A DNA stretch of 64,000 nt from Streptomyces sp. NBRC 110611 (GTDB lineage Bacteria > Actinomycetota > Actinomycetes > Streptomycetales > Streptomycetaceae), in NCBI RefSeq assembly GCF_001590865.1, contig NZ_BBUY01000002.1, forward strand, positions 367,713 to 431,712. The letters are read 5' to 3'. The notes beneath the pieces were generated by a model. It saw only the letters and a list, made by a program, of their open reading frames with translations. It made no database searches and was not told the DNA's origin. The position numbers and the translations under genes were made by a program. This document shows positions 54,384 to 63,637 of the stretch, piece after piece (the first letter of the stretch is position 1; each line of letters begins with the position of its first letter).

Positions 54384-55826
54384 ATGCGGGGCGACACAAG
54401 CATGAGCAGGGGCGTGGGCATGGGCAGGCGTAGGGGGAAGGGCGGGGGCGTGGGTGTGGGCGCGGGCGGTATCTCGATCACGGGAGCCGATGTCGCCGTC
54501 GTCGGCGGCAGTATCGCCGGCTGTGCCACGGCGCTCGCCGCCCATCGCGCCGGTGCCGCACGGATCACCGTTCACGAACGCACCGCCGGTCACCTCGCCG
54601 ACCGTGGCGTCGGGCTCGCCATGCACAATGACCGGTACGCCGAGCTGACCGCTGCCGGATACCTGGACGCGGCCACGCCTTGGGTGCAGCTGACCACCCG
54701 CCGCTGGTACGTCCGCGACGGCAACGCGCCGCTCGGCCGGCAGATCGCAGCCCTGCCCTTTCCGTTCCGCTCGTACTGCTGGGGCCCACTCTGGCAGGAG
54801 TTACGCCGTCGGCTGCCCGCCGGCACCTCCTTCCGGTCCGGGGTGACGGTCCGCGCGGTCGATGACGATCCGGATGGCGCGCGGCTCACGCTGGACGTCA
54901 GCGACGAAGGCGTGGGCAGGGACGGAGAGGGGAACGGGGGCGGGGAGGGTGGCAGGGAGGGGGGCCGGGGGCGGGATGGCGGCGGCGGTGGGGACGGAGC
55001 GCGTACGGCGCGTTTCGACCTGGTCATCGGTGCCGACGGCTATCGCTCAGTGGTTCGCGAGGCAGCGTTTCCCGCTATCCGGCCGCGCTACGCCGGCTAC
55101 CTGGCCTGGCGCGGCGCGGTCCCTGCCGGCCGGCTTGCGGAGCTCGACTTCCCTGGTCTTCCCGCACACCCGTGGCTGGAGGAGGACTGTATCTACGGTG
55201 TCTTCCCCGGCGGGCACGTCATCATCTACCGCATTCCGGACGGCCACGGCGGACATCACGTCAACTGGGTGCTCTACACCACCCCGCCCGCCGGTCTCGG
55301 TCTGGACCTGGATACGCCCACGAGTCTGCCACCGGGCACCCTCGCCGATGCTCTGCACGCCCATCTTGACTACGTCACCGGGGAGTTGCTGCCTCCTTTC
55401 TGGGGTGGTCTGGTGCGCCTGACGCCGTCCGAGGAACGGTTCATCCAACCGATGTACGACTTCACGGCGCCGCGCTACACGGCGGGCAGGCTGCTGCTGG
55501 CGGGCGACGCGGCCACAGTCGTCCGTCCGCATACCGGTGCCGGCGCGGTCAAGGCGCTGCAGGATGCCGCGGCGCTGGAGACCGCACTGCGCTCACTCCC
55601 CCAGCGCCCGGACGCACTGGTGGATTACGGTGCCGAGCGTGGCGCGACCGGTCGCACGATGGTCGAACTGGGGCGGCGGCTGGGCCGGTTCCTGGTGCAG
55701 GACACCCCTGACTGGCGCTCGCTGGACCAGGACGCGGTGGCGAAGGCGTGGGCGGCGGCCGATGGCTCGGGCGCCTTCGGCGGCCGCGCGCTGGCGCGGA
55801 CACGTGCGGAGGACGTGCCTCGATGA
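54384..55826 (+). CDS. FAD-dependent monooxygenase with a glycine-rich insert
   Basis: A 480-residue flavoprotein of the PHBH/PgaE type. VAVVGGSIAGCATAL near 30-45 is the FAD fold, VIGADGYRS the DG motif, and LLLAGDAATVVRPHTGAG the GD motif. Residues about 185-215 form a low-complexity insert of Gly, Arg, Glu and Asp (GEGNGGGEGGREGGRGRDGG) within the substrate domain. The first 25 residues are also glycine/arginine-rich. ATG 54384 follows GGGAGGGG and is preferred over later ATGs. It hydroxylates an unknown small, often aromatic, substrate. It stands 137 bases before fdhD. Confidence 0.82.
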   Translation: MRGDTSMSRGVGMGRRRGKGGGVGVGAGGISITGADVAVVGGSIAGCATALAAHRAGAARITVHERTAGHLADRGVGLAMHNDRYAELTAAGYLDAATPWVQLTTRRWYVRDGNAPLGRQIAALPFPFRSYCWGPLWQELRRRLPAGTSFRSGVTVRAVDDDPDGARLTLDVSDEGVGRDGEGNGGGEGGREGGRGRDGGGGGDGARTARFDLVIGADGYRSVVREAAFPAIRPRYAGYLAWRGAVPAGRLAELDFPGLPAHPWLEEDCIYGVFPGGHVIIYRIPDGHGGHHVNWVLYTTPPAGLGLDLDTPTSLPPGTLADALHAHLDYVTGELLPPFWGGLVRLTPSEERFIQPMYDFTAPRYTAGRLLLAGDAATVVRPHTGAGAVKALQDAAALETALRSLPQRPDALVDYGAERGATGRTMVELGRRLGRFLVQDTPDWRSLDQDAVAKAWAAADGSGAFGGRALARTRAEDVPR

Positions 55827-55963
55827 CACGCTCGGACGGCCGCTGCGGAGTGGGCAGCGGCCGCACGCCCCGCACACCGCACACCGCACGTGCAGGACAA
55901 TGAACGCGAGAGCTGCCGGGCACATGAGCAGCGCCGACTGCCGAATCTGGGACTGAACGGGAC

Positions 55964-56821
55964 ATGGGACGAGTCACGGAACGACGCAAGGTGATCCGCA
56001 TCAGGGACGGGGTCGTTTCCACCCGCCCGGACACGTTGGTCGCCGAGGAGCCGCTGGAGATCCGGCTGAACGGCAAGCCGCTGGCGATCACGATGCGTAC
56101 ACCCGGTGACGACTTCGCACTCGCCGCGGGCTTCCTGGTCAGTGAGGGTGTGCTGGGCGCGGCCGAAGAGCTGCGGAACATCCTTTACTGCGCGGGGGCC
56201 ACGGAGGACGGGGTCAACACGTACAACGTGGTGGACGTGAAGACCGCCCCCGACGTGGTGATCCCGGACATCACCCTGGAGCGCAACGTCTATACGACGT
56301 CGTCGTGCGGGCTGTGCGGCAAGGCCAGTCTGGACGCGGTACGCGCCACCACGCGCTGGCCGCTCACCGCCGCCTCCCCCGGCGCTCCGGTCCGTCTCGA
56401 GCCCGCGACGCTCGCCGCCCTGCCCGACCGGCTGCGCGCCGCTCAGCGGGTGTTCGAGCGGACCGGGGGGCTGCACGCCGCCGCGCTCTTCACGGCGGAC
56501 GGGGAACTGCTCGACGTCCGGGAGGACGTGGGGCGGCACAACGCGGTCGACAAGATCGTCGGCCGGGCGCTGCAACAGGGGCGGCTGCCGCTCTCGTCGG
56601 CGGTGCTGATGGTCTCCGGGCGGGCGTCGTTCGAACTGGCGCAGAAGGCCGTGATGGCGGGCATTCCCGTACTGGCCGCGGTCTCCGCGCCGTCCTCGCT
56701 CGCCGTCGATCTGGCCCAGGAGACCGGGCTGACCCTGGTCGGATTCCTGCGCGGGGCCTCGATGAACGTGTACGCGGGCGAGCACCGGATCGCGCTGCGC
56801 TCAGCCGGCGCCACGAGCTAG
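55964..56821 (+). CDS. fdhD: Formate dehydrogenase accessory sulfurtransferase FdhD
   Basis: A 285-residue FdhD. The sulphur-carrying motif CGLCGK gives Cys115 and Cys118, matching the E. coli CxxC that passes sulphur from a cysteine desulphurase to the molybdenum cofactor of formate dehydrogenase. Other conserved blocks are TPGDDFALAAGFLVSEG, GGLHAAALF, REDVGRHNAVDKI and SGRASFEL. Length is normal. No formate dehydrogenase gene lies in the window. Confidence 0.95.
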   Translation: MGRVTERRKVIRIRDGVVSTRPDTLVAEEPLEIRLNGKPLAITMRTPGDDFALAAGFLVSEGVLGAAEELRNILYCAGATEDGVNTYNVVDVKTAPDVVIPDITLERNVYTTSSCGLCGKASLDAVRATTRWPLTAASPGAPVRLEPATLAALPDRLRAAQRVFERTGGLHAAALFTADGELLDVREDVGRHNAVDKIVGRALQQGRLPLSSAVLMVSGRASFELAQKAVMAGIPVLAAVSAPSSLAVDLAQETGLTLVGFLRGASMNVYAGEHRIALRSAGATS

Positions 56822-57161
56822 GCCGCTTACGCCCCGGCAGGACAACGTTTGCCCGTCGAGGATCGGCCTCGTGGGGCACCTCACCTCCCATCCCACCGTG
56901 GGCATGTGCGTGCGCGGCGCACGGCAGGTGTGGCAGGTGCGGGTGCGTGGCAGGTGCGGGTGGGTGGGCTGCGTGGCGGGTCTGGTGGGTAGGCTGTGTG
57001 GCAGGTGCGGGCCGGGTGGGTGAAATACGGCTGGGGCTCGGAGAAGTGAGGCCGGTTCCTTGGTGCGAGGGGGCGGCGACAGTAGCTTCCGTCTGGGATG
57101 CACAGGAACGTCGGATGTCCTGATGACCCGACCGCCGATTCCCCGAAGGGCAGGCCGGACC
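56822..57161. other. Intergenic region with G-rich tandem repeats
   Basis: Between fdhD and the sialidase gene. At 56922-57020 imperfect copies of GTGGCAGGTGCGGGT recur, with further GGGT and GTGGG runs, so the plus strand is very G-rich and could form a quadruplex. The sialidase promoter must lie here. No gene is supported. Confidence 0.5.
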
Positions 57162-59153
57162 ATGAGGTCAGTTCACCGCGTGCGCCCCCGTTCCCACCGG
57201 CCCGTCCCCCGGCGACGGCGCGCCGCTGCCCTGCTCACCGCGCTCGCCTCGGCGGTCGTCGGGCTGCCGCCCGCCGTCCCCGCGCACGCCATGCCTGACG
57301 GTACGTCGGACGACGGCCGCGCAGCGGTCACGGAGGCGCCGCCTCCGGCCGGTGGTTTTGAGCAGCAGGTGCTGTTCAAGGCCGCGCGGGAACGGGGCTA
57401 CTTCTGCTTTCGGGTACCGGCCGTCGTGTTGTCCGCGCGCGGCACCCTGCTCGCCTTCGCCGAGGGCCGCCGGCACGACTGCGGCGACGCCGGCGATATC
57501 GACCTGGTCCTCAAGCGCTCCACCGACGGCGGCCGGACCTGGGGCCCGCTCCAGGTCGTCAGCCGCGGCAAGGGGGACACCCACGGCAACCCCGCGCCCG
57601 TCGTGGACCGCCGCACCGGCCGTATCGTCCTCGCCGAGACCCACAACGCAGGCCGTACCGACGGCCTCGGCTGCGCTGTTCCGTGTGACCGTACCCCTCA
57701 CCTCCGGTACAGCGACGACGACGGCGTGACGTGGTCCGCGCCCCGCACCCTGGCCTCCGGTATCCGCCCCGCGCGGTGGAACGCGTGGTACGCCACCGGG
57801 CCCGGGCACGGCATCCAGCTCGCTCGCGGGCGGCACGCGGGCCGGCTGGTCTTCGGCGTCAACTCCGAGAGCTACGCGGACCACCGGGTCACCGCCGCGC
57901 ACGCCGCCCTGGTGCACAGCGACGACGGCGGCGCCACCTGGCGGATCGGTGCGCTGGACAGCTGGCCCGTCGCCGCCGGGGGCACCTTCCGCCAGAAGCC
58001 CTCGGAGCTGACCCTCCTGGAACGCTCCGACGGCTCGGTCTACGTCAACGGCCGCGAGCAGGACGGCACCGACCTGGGCCATCGCACCGCGGCGGTCAGC
58101 CGCGACGGCGGCGACTCCTTCGCCGCGCCGTTCCGCGCCCTCCCCGCTCTCCCCACCCCGATGGTGCAGGCCTCGGTGCTCCGCCTGCCACTGCCACGCT
58201 CGCGCGCCGCCGGCGGCCGCGGCCGTACCCTGCTCGCGGCGCCGGCCGATCCCGACCGGCGCCGGACGATGACCATCCGCTCCTCCTGGGACGAGGGCCG
58301 CACCTGGGAGGACGCCGACCGGGGCGCCCGGGTCACCTCCGACTGGTCCGGCTACTCGGATCTGGTCGCGATCTCCTCCGAGGTCACCGGCCTGCTGTAC
58401 GAGGGGGGTGCGGCCGACTCACGGGACGAGATCCGCTTCGTCCGCTTCACCGAGGACTGGCTCGGCCCGCGGCGCGGCCCGGACCCCACGACCCGTGACC
58501 GCGCGCCCCGGGCCCGGCCGGCCCTCGTACTGGGCGGTGCGCGCCCCACCGGCGGCCGCTTCGGCAAGGCGCTGGCCTTCGACGGCCGGGACGACGCCGT
58601 ACGCCTCCCGTTCCGTACCTCCCTCCCTCTGGGCGGCCACGACTTCACCTGCAGTCTGTGGTTCCGCTACGACGCCGGCACGGGCGAGCAGCCGCTGCTG
58701 TGGATGGGCGGTGTGGGGAACGCGGCTCCGCAGGTCGTGGTGGCGGGGGACCCCGGCAACGACCGGATCACCGCCCGCGTCACGGCAGTCGGCGGCGCCG
58801 GGCCAGCCGCCACCGCCCGGGTCGGGACCCACGACGCGTACCACGACGGCAGGTGGCACCACCTCGCACTGCGCCGCACGGGCGGCCGGCTGCTGCTCAC
58901 GGTGGACGGTGCTGGAACCACCGTGGTCCGCGATGTCCCCGGCTCGGTCAGCCGGGGCTCGGTCTTCGGCGTCCATCTCGGTCAACGGCCGGACGGCCGG
59001 GCCCATTTCACCGGTGCGCTCGACGAAGTACGGGTCTACCGGCGGTCGCTGACCGATGAGGAGCTGGCCGGTGTACGCACGCGGGGCGCGACGGTGCGCG
59101 CGCCGATGGTGCTGGGGCTGCCGCTGGACCGGGTCAGCCGGCCGGGCCGGTGA
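57162..59153 (+). CDS. Secreted exo-alpha-sialidase with C-terminal LamG-like domain
   Basis: A 663-residue secreted sialidase. The signal peptide is arginine-rich with RAAALLTALASAVVGLPPAV then AHA. The catalytic six-bladed propeller starts with FRVPAVV (the FRIP arginine) and carries Asp boxes STDGGRTW, SDDDGVTW, SDDGGATW, SRDGGDSF and SWDEGRTW. The last 180 residues form a LamG/concanavalin-like domain (FDGRDDAVRLPF, TCSLWFRYD, WHHLALRR, DEVRVYRR) likely to bind glycans. It releases terminal sialic acid outside the cell. ATG 57162 is chosen because it directly precedes the signal peptide; ATG 57123 is possible. Confidence 0.88.
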   Translation: MRSVHRVRPRSHRPVPRRRRAAALLTALASAVVGLPPAVPAHAMPDGTSDDGRAAVTEAPPPAGGFEQQVLFKAARERGYFCFRVPAVVLSARGTLLAFAEGRRHDCGDAGDIDLVLKRSTDGGRTWGPLQVVSRGKGDTHGNPAPVVDRRTGRIVLAETHNAGRTDGLGCAVPCDRTPHLRYSDDDGVTWSAPRTLASGIRPARWNAWYATGPGHGIQLARGRHAGRLVFGVNSESYADHRVTAAHAALVHSDDGGATWRIGALDSWPVAAGGTFRQKPSELTLLERSDGSVYVNGREQDGTDLGHRTAAVSRDGGDSFAAPFRALPALPTPMVQASVLRLPLPRSRAAGGRGRTLLAAPADPDRRRTMTIRSSWDEGRTWEDADRGARVTSDWSGYSDLVAISSEVTGLLYEGGAADSRDEIRFVRFTEDWLGPRRGPDPTTRDRAPRARPALVLGGARPTGGRFGKALAFDGRDDAVRLPFRTSLPLGGHDFTCSLWFRYDAGTGEQPLLWMGGVGNAAPQVVVAGDPGNDRITARVTAVGGAGPAATARVGTHDAYHDGRWHHLALRRTGGRLLLTVDGAGTTVVRDVPGSVSRGSVFGVHLGQRPDGRAHFTGALDEVRVYRRSLTDEELAGVRTRGATVRAPMVLGLPLDRVSRPGR

Positions 59154-59228
59154 GCCCCTCACCGCCGCCCTCGGCAGTGGCTGCGGTGGACCGGCTGCGA
59201 GCAGTGGCCTGGGCGGGCACAGCCGGGG

Positions 59229-60290
59229 TCACCATGTGCGGTGACTCCCGCTCGCCCTCTCCCAAGCCTTCCCCTTTCCCTTTTCCTCTTCCGTCACTGT
59301 CGCCGTCGCCGTCGCCGTCCGTGCCGCGTACCGCTTCGCCAGCACCGCGCACACCATCAACTGCATCTGGTGGAAGAGCATCAGCGGCAGCACCATCAGC
59401 CCGGCCTGGGCGCCGAAGAGGACACTGGCCATGGGCAGGCCGGCGGCCAGGCTCTTCTTGGAGCCGGCGAAGGTGATGGCGATCCGGTCCTCCCGGGGGA
59501 AACCGAGCCGCCGGGAACCGTAGGACGTGGCCGTCAGCATGACGGCGAGGAGGACGGCCTCCACGCCCAGCAGGCACAGCAGCCGCAGCGGGGTGACCTG
59601 GTGCCAGATGCCCTGGACCATGCCCGCGCTGAAGGCGGCGTAGACGACGAGGAGTATCGAGCCACGGTCCACATACCCGAGGGCCTTCCTGTGGCGTGCG
59701 ACCAGGCTGCCGATCCGGGGGCGCAGCAGCTGCCCGGCGAGGAACGGCAGCAGTAGCTGGCAGCCGATCGAGAGCAGCGAGCCGGCCGAGAAGCCGCCGC
59801 CCGCCCCGTGCAGGACGAGCCCGGCCAGCAGTGGCGTGAGGACGATCCCGGCGATGCTGGAGAACGAGCCGGCGCAGATGGCCGCCGCGACATTGCCCCG
59901 GGCGATGGAGGTGAAGGCGATCGAGGACTGGACCGTCGAAGGCACCAGGCACAGGAACAGCAGCCCGGTGTAGAGGGTGGGCGGCAGGACGTGCGGGACC
60001 AGTACCCGGGCCGCCAGCCCGAGCACCGGGAAGAGGGCGAAGGTGCAGGCCAGGACGGTGAGGTGGAGCCGCCAGTGGCGCAGGCCGGCCATCGCCTCGC
60101 GGGTGGAGAGCCGGGCGCCGTAGAGAAAGAAGAGCAGGGCGACGGCTCCGGTGGCGGCGCCGTCGGCGGCGGTGGCGGCCGCTGCGCGGGCGGGCAGCAG
60201 CGCGGCCAGGGCGACCGTGCCCACCAGGGCGAGGAGGTAGCCGTCCACGGGAAGCCAGGCGGGCAGCTTGAACAAGGGACGGCGGCGCAT
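59229..60290 (-). CDS. Bile-acid:sodium symporter family transporter
   Basis: A 353-residue membrane protein with nine to ten helices, of the SBF-like (bile acid:sodium symporter, PF13593-type) family. Typical stretches are AVALLFFLYGARLS, CLVPSTVQSSIAFTSIARGN, GSKKSLAAGLPMASVLFG. It probably exchanges an organic anion with sodium or protons; substrate unknown. ATG 60290 follows AAAGGAGA. The C-terminal tail after the last helix is threonine/alanine and lysine-rich (TATATATVTEEEKGKGK), from a simple-sequence DNA stretch, and not part of the fold. It diverges from the LysR gene. Confidence 0.85.
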   Translation of the reverse strand: MRRRPLFKLPAWLPVDGYLLALVGTVALAALLPARAAAATAADGAATGAVALLFFLYGARLSTREAMAGLRHWRLHLTVLACTFALFPVLGLAARVLVPHVLPPTLYTGLLFLCLVPSTVQSSIAFTSIARGNVAAAICAGSFSSIAGIVLTPLLAGLVLHGAGGGFSAGSLLSIGCQLLLPFLAGQLLRPRIGSLVARHRKALGYVDRGSILLVVYAAFSAGMVQGIWHQVTPLRLLCLLGVEAVLLAVMLTATSYGSRRLGFPREDRIAITFAGSKKSLAAGLPMASVLFGAQAGLMVLPLMLFHQMQLMVCAVLAKRYAARTATATATVTEEEKGKGKAWERASGSHRTW

Positions 60291-60510
60291 GGTCTCCTTT
60301 GATCTCTCTTGGGTCGGCGGAACTCGGGTCGGCGAATCCGGGGTCGGTGGCTCTCGGTCGGTGGCTCTCGGTCGGTGGCTATGGGGCGTGTGCGGACGAT
60401 GATCTTCTCCCAAGGGTGCCGGGCGGTGCGGCGATCGGGAACCCCGTTTACCGTGGTCACTGTCATCACCATTCATGATGAACCCCGGCAGCCGGGGTAC
60501 GGAGGCGATC
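60291..60510. promoter_or_regulatory. Divergent promoter region of transporter and LysR regulator
   Basis: 220 bases between the two genes. TTCAT-G-ATGAA at 60472-60482 is a short odd palindrome, a plausible LysR half-site pair; on the left CTCTCGGTCGGTGG repeats (60354-60378). LysR regulators commonly control the divergent gene from such a region. Confidence 0.45.
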
Positions 60511-61386
60511 GTGTTCGAGCCCGTTCAGCTGCGTACCTTTCTCGCGGTGGCGCAGACCCTGAGCTTCACGCAGGCCGCCCGGCGGCTGGGGCTGCGGCAG
60601 TCGACCGTGAGCCAGCACGTACGGAAGCTGGAGGAGGCCTCCGGGCGGCGGCTGTTCGCGCGGGACACCCATGGCGTGGAACTGACCGAGGACGGGGAGG
60701 CGATGCTGGGCTTCGCGCGCTCGATCCTGGAGGCGAACGAGCGGGCCGCGAGTTTCTTCGCGGGCACCCGGCTGCGCGGCCGACTCCGCTTCGGCGCCTC
60801 CGAGGACTTCGTGCTGACCCGGTTGCCGGAGGTCCTGGAGGAGTTCCGGCGGGAGCACCCCGAGGTCGATCTGGAGCTGACCGTCGAGCTGTCGGGCACC
60901 CTGCACAAGCTGCTGGCGGCCGGGCGGCTCGATCTCGTCCTCGCCAAGCGGGGACCGGAGGAGTTCCACGGGCGGCTGGTGTGGCGCGACCGGCTGGTGT
61001 GGGTGGGCACCGAACGCCTGCGGCTGGATCCGGAGCGGCCGGTCCCGCTGGTGGTCTATCCGCCGCCGGCGGTGACCCGGGCGCGCGCGTTGGCGGCGTT
61101 GGAGCGGCAGGGCCGGAAGTGGCGGATCGCCTGTACCAGCGGGAGCCTGAACGGACTGATCGCCGCAACCCGGGCGGGTCTGGGCGTGATGGCGCATACC
61201 AGGGGCATGATTCCGCCAGGTCTGGTCCAGCTTCCGCCGCGGACCGGGCTGCCGGATCTGGGCGGGGTGGACTTCGTCCTCCTCCACGGGGAGCGCGACG
61301 GCGCGGCGCGCGGCCCGGCGGAGGCCCTGGCCGAGGCGATCCTCGCGGGCGGCGACCGGCTGCAGCTTCCCGGACAGAACACCTAG
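60511..61386 (+). CDS. LysR-family transcriptional regulator
   Basis: A 291-residue LysR regulator. The winged HTH is at 1-60 (FLAVAQTLSFTQAARRLG, QSTVSQHVRKLEE); the substrate-binding domain follows (LRGRLRFGASEDFVL, LTVELSGTLHKLLAAGRLDL, TSGSLNGLIAATRAGLGV). GTG 60511 is chosen over the upstream ATGs because GGAGG stands five bases before it and the protein then begins at the usual place. It probably controls the divergent transporter in response to that transporter's substrate. Confidence 0.88.
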   Translation: MFEPVQLRTFLAVAQTLSFTQAARRLGLRQSTVSQHVRKLEEASGRRLFARDTHGVELTEDGEAMLGFARSILEANERAASFFAGTRLRGRLRFGASEDFVLTRLPEVLEEFRREHPEVDLELTVELSGTLHKLLAAGRLDLVLAKRGPEEFHGRLVWRDRLVWVGTERLRLDPERPVPLVVYPPPAVTRARALAALERQGRKWRIACTSGSLNGLIAATRAGLGVMAHTRGMIPPGLVQLPPRTGLPDLGGVDFVLLHGERDGAARGPAEALAEAILAGGDRLQLPGQNT

Positions 61387-61714
61387 TTCCCGGATAGAAC
61401 ACCCAGGACGCTTCTGGCGAGGAATGGCTCGTCCGGGGAGGGGCGGTCCCTATGCCCCGGTACCGGATGGATTGTCCGCCCCGGCGCGTGATTCGGTGTC
61501 ATGTGCAGAGATTTGGTGCAGATATGGTCCCGGCGTCGTGATCGTGCGGCGGCGCGGCCCACGGATCGTGTCCGTGATCGCCCGGAGTCGGCTGAATTCT
61601 TCCGTTGGCCTGTTCCCATGGGGGTGCGTTCGCGCCGTGGTAGGGCACTGCCGGATGTCATCGCCTTGGGGTACGGTCGCGGCCTTGTGAGCAACACCAC
61701 GAGGAGCTGAGCCA
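61387..61714. other. Intergenic region before the acyl-CoA synthetase gene
   Basis: 328 bases with no supported gene. GAGGAG at 61699-61704 serves the TTG start of the next gene. The LysR gene's last codons (CCGGACAGAACACC) are echoed just after its stop (CCGGATAGAACACC), a small tandem duplication. Confidence 0.45.
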
Positions 61715-63541
61715 TTGCGCGAGTTCACCGTCCCACCGTTGGCGACCGCGCCCCGGGTCGGCGGGCTGGCGGATGCGGTCTTCGAGCACGCACGGACCGC
61801 CCCCGACCGCGTCGCCCTCGCGCGCAAGGACGACGCGGGAAACTGGCGGGACGTCACCTCCGGCCAGTTCCGGGACGAGGTCCTCGCGCTGGCCAAGGGC
61901 CTGATCGCGCAGGGCGTCCGGTTCGGCGACCGGGTCGGCATCATGTCCCGTACGCGCTACGAGTGGACCCTGTTCGACTTCGCACTCTGGTCGATCGGCG
62001 TCCAGTCCGTACCGCTGTATCCGACCTCGTCGGCCGAGCAGGTCTTCTGGATGCTGCACGACTCGGGCGTCTCGGCCTGCCTGGTCGAGCACGAGGACCA
62101 CGCGATGACGGTCGGCTCGGTCATCGACCGGCTTCCGCAGCTGCGCAAGCTGTGGCAGCTGGACGCCGATCCGGTGGCCGAACTGACCTCGGCCGGTGCG
62201 CACATCGACGACCAGGTGGTGCACCGTCACCGGATGGCCGTCACCCCGGACGCCATCGCGACGATCATCTACACCTCCGGCACCACCGGGCGCCCCAAGG
62301 GGTGTGTGATCACCCACGCCAACTTCATGGCGGAGGCCGACAACGTCGTCATGCGCTACGAGACGGTCTTCACCTCGAAGCCCGGTGACGAGGCGGCGAC
62401 CCTGCTGTTCCTGCCGCTGGCGCATGTCTTCGGGCGCATGGTGCAGGTCGCCGCGGTCCGCGGCCGGGTGAAGCTGGGCCACCAGCCCGCGCTGACGGCC
62501 CAGGCCCTCCTGCCCGATCTGCAGTCCTTCCGGCCCACCTTCATCCTTGCGGTGCCGTACATCTTCGAGAAGGTCTTCGCCGCGTCCCGGCGGAAGGCCG
62601 AGGCGGAGGGCAGGGCGGGACCGTTCGACAAGGCCGTGGAGGTCGCGGTCCGTTATGCCGAGGCGCAGGAGAACAGGGCGTTCGGCACCGGCGCCGGCCC
62701 CGGCGCCGCGCTGCGGATGCAGCATCAGGTCTTCGACAAGATGGTGTACAGCAAGGTCCGTACGGCACTGGGCGGCCGGGTGCGGTACGCGATGTCCGGC
62801 GGCTCGGCGATGGAGCGCCGGCTGGGGCTGTTCTTCGCCGGCGCCGGTGTGCGGATCTTCGAGGGCTACGGCCTGACGGAGAGCACCGCGGCCGCCACCG
62901 CCAACCCGCCCGAGCAGACCCGCTTCGGCACGGTCGGCACCCCCATCCCCGGCACCACCGTGCACATCGCGGAGGACGGCGAGGTCTGGCTCTACGGAGG
63001 CCAGGTCTTCGAGGGGTACCACAACAACGCCAAGGCGACCGATGCCGTCCTGCACGACGGCTGGTTCGCCACCGGTGACCTGGGCGCCCTCGACGAGGAC
63101 GGCTATCTGACGATCACCGGCCGGAAGAAGGAGATCCTCGTCACCTCCGGCGGCAAGACGGTCTCGCCGGTGGCGCTGGAGGAGCGGGTGCGGGCGCATC
63201 CGCTGGTCGCCCAGTGCATCGTCGTCGGCAACGACCGGCCGTTCATCGCCGCGCTGGTGACGCTGGACCCGGAAGCGGTCACGCACTGGCTGGCGATGCG
63301 CGGCAAGCCGGAGCTGCCGCCGTCGGACCTGGTGCACGACCCGGATCTGGAGACCGAGATCCGGCGCGCGGTCGTCGCCGCCAACACCCTGGTCTCACAG
63401 GCCGAGTCGATCCGTACGTTCCGGATACTGGCCCACCAGTTCACCGAGGAGCACGGGCTGCTGACACCGTCGCTGAAGCTCAAACGCAAGGCGATCGAGG
63501 CGGCGTACTCGGTGGAGGTGGACGCGCTCTACCAGAGCTGA
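61715..63541 (+). CDS. Long-chain acyl-CoA synthetase (AMP-binding, FadD15-like)
   Basis: A 608-residue adenylating enzyme. The P-loop TSGTTGRPKG is at 187-196, followed by FLPLAHVFGRM, YAMSGGSAM, GYGLTEST, WFATGDLG and GRKKEILVTSGGK, all standard for long-chain fatty-acid:CoA ligases. It activates fatty acids as acyl-AMP and then acyl-CoA. It starts with TTG behind GAGGAG; no ATG or GTG fits. The final PSLKLKRKAIEAAY matches the C-terminal hinge domain with its catalytic lysine. It is transcribed alone. Confidence 0.92.
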   Translation: MREFTVPPLATAPRVGGLADAVFEHARTAPDRVALARKDDAGNWRDVTSGQFRDEVLALAKGLIAQGVRFGDRVGIMSRTRYEWTLFDFALWSIGVQSVPLYPTSSAEQVFWMLHDSGVSACLVEHEDHAMTVGSVIDRLPQLRKLWQLDADPVAELTSAGAHIDDQVVHRHRMAVTPDAIATIIYTSGTTGRPKGCVITHANFMAEADNVVMRYETVFTSKPGDEAATLLFLPLAHVFGRMVQVAAVRGRVKLGHQPALTAQALLPDLQSFRPTFILAVPYIFEKVFAASRRKAEAEGRAGPFDKAVEVAVRYAEAQENRAFGTGAGPGAALRMQHQVFDKMVYSKVRTALGGRVRYAMSGGSAMERRLGLFFAGAGVRIFEGYGLTESTAAATANPPEQTRFGTVGTPIPGTTVHIAEDGEVWLYGGQVFEGYHNNAKATDAVLHDGWFATGDLGALDEDGYLTITGRKKEILVTSGGKTVSPVALEERVRAHPLVAQCIVVGNDRPFIAALVTLDPEAVTHWLAMRGKPELPPSDLVHDPDLETEIRRAVVAANTLVSQAESIRTFRILAHQFTEEHGLLTPSLKLKRKAIEAAYSVEVDALYQS

Positions 63542-63637
63542 GCGCGCGCAGGCACGAGACCGGCTCCCCCGTACGGCGGAGCCGGATCGTCCGCCGGCAC
63601 GACGTGCACCGCTGCCGCCCCCGGAAGGCTGCGGGGC

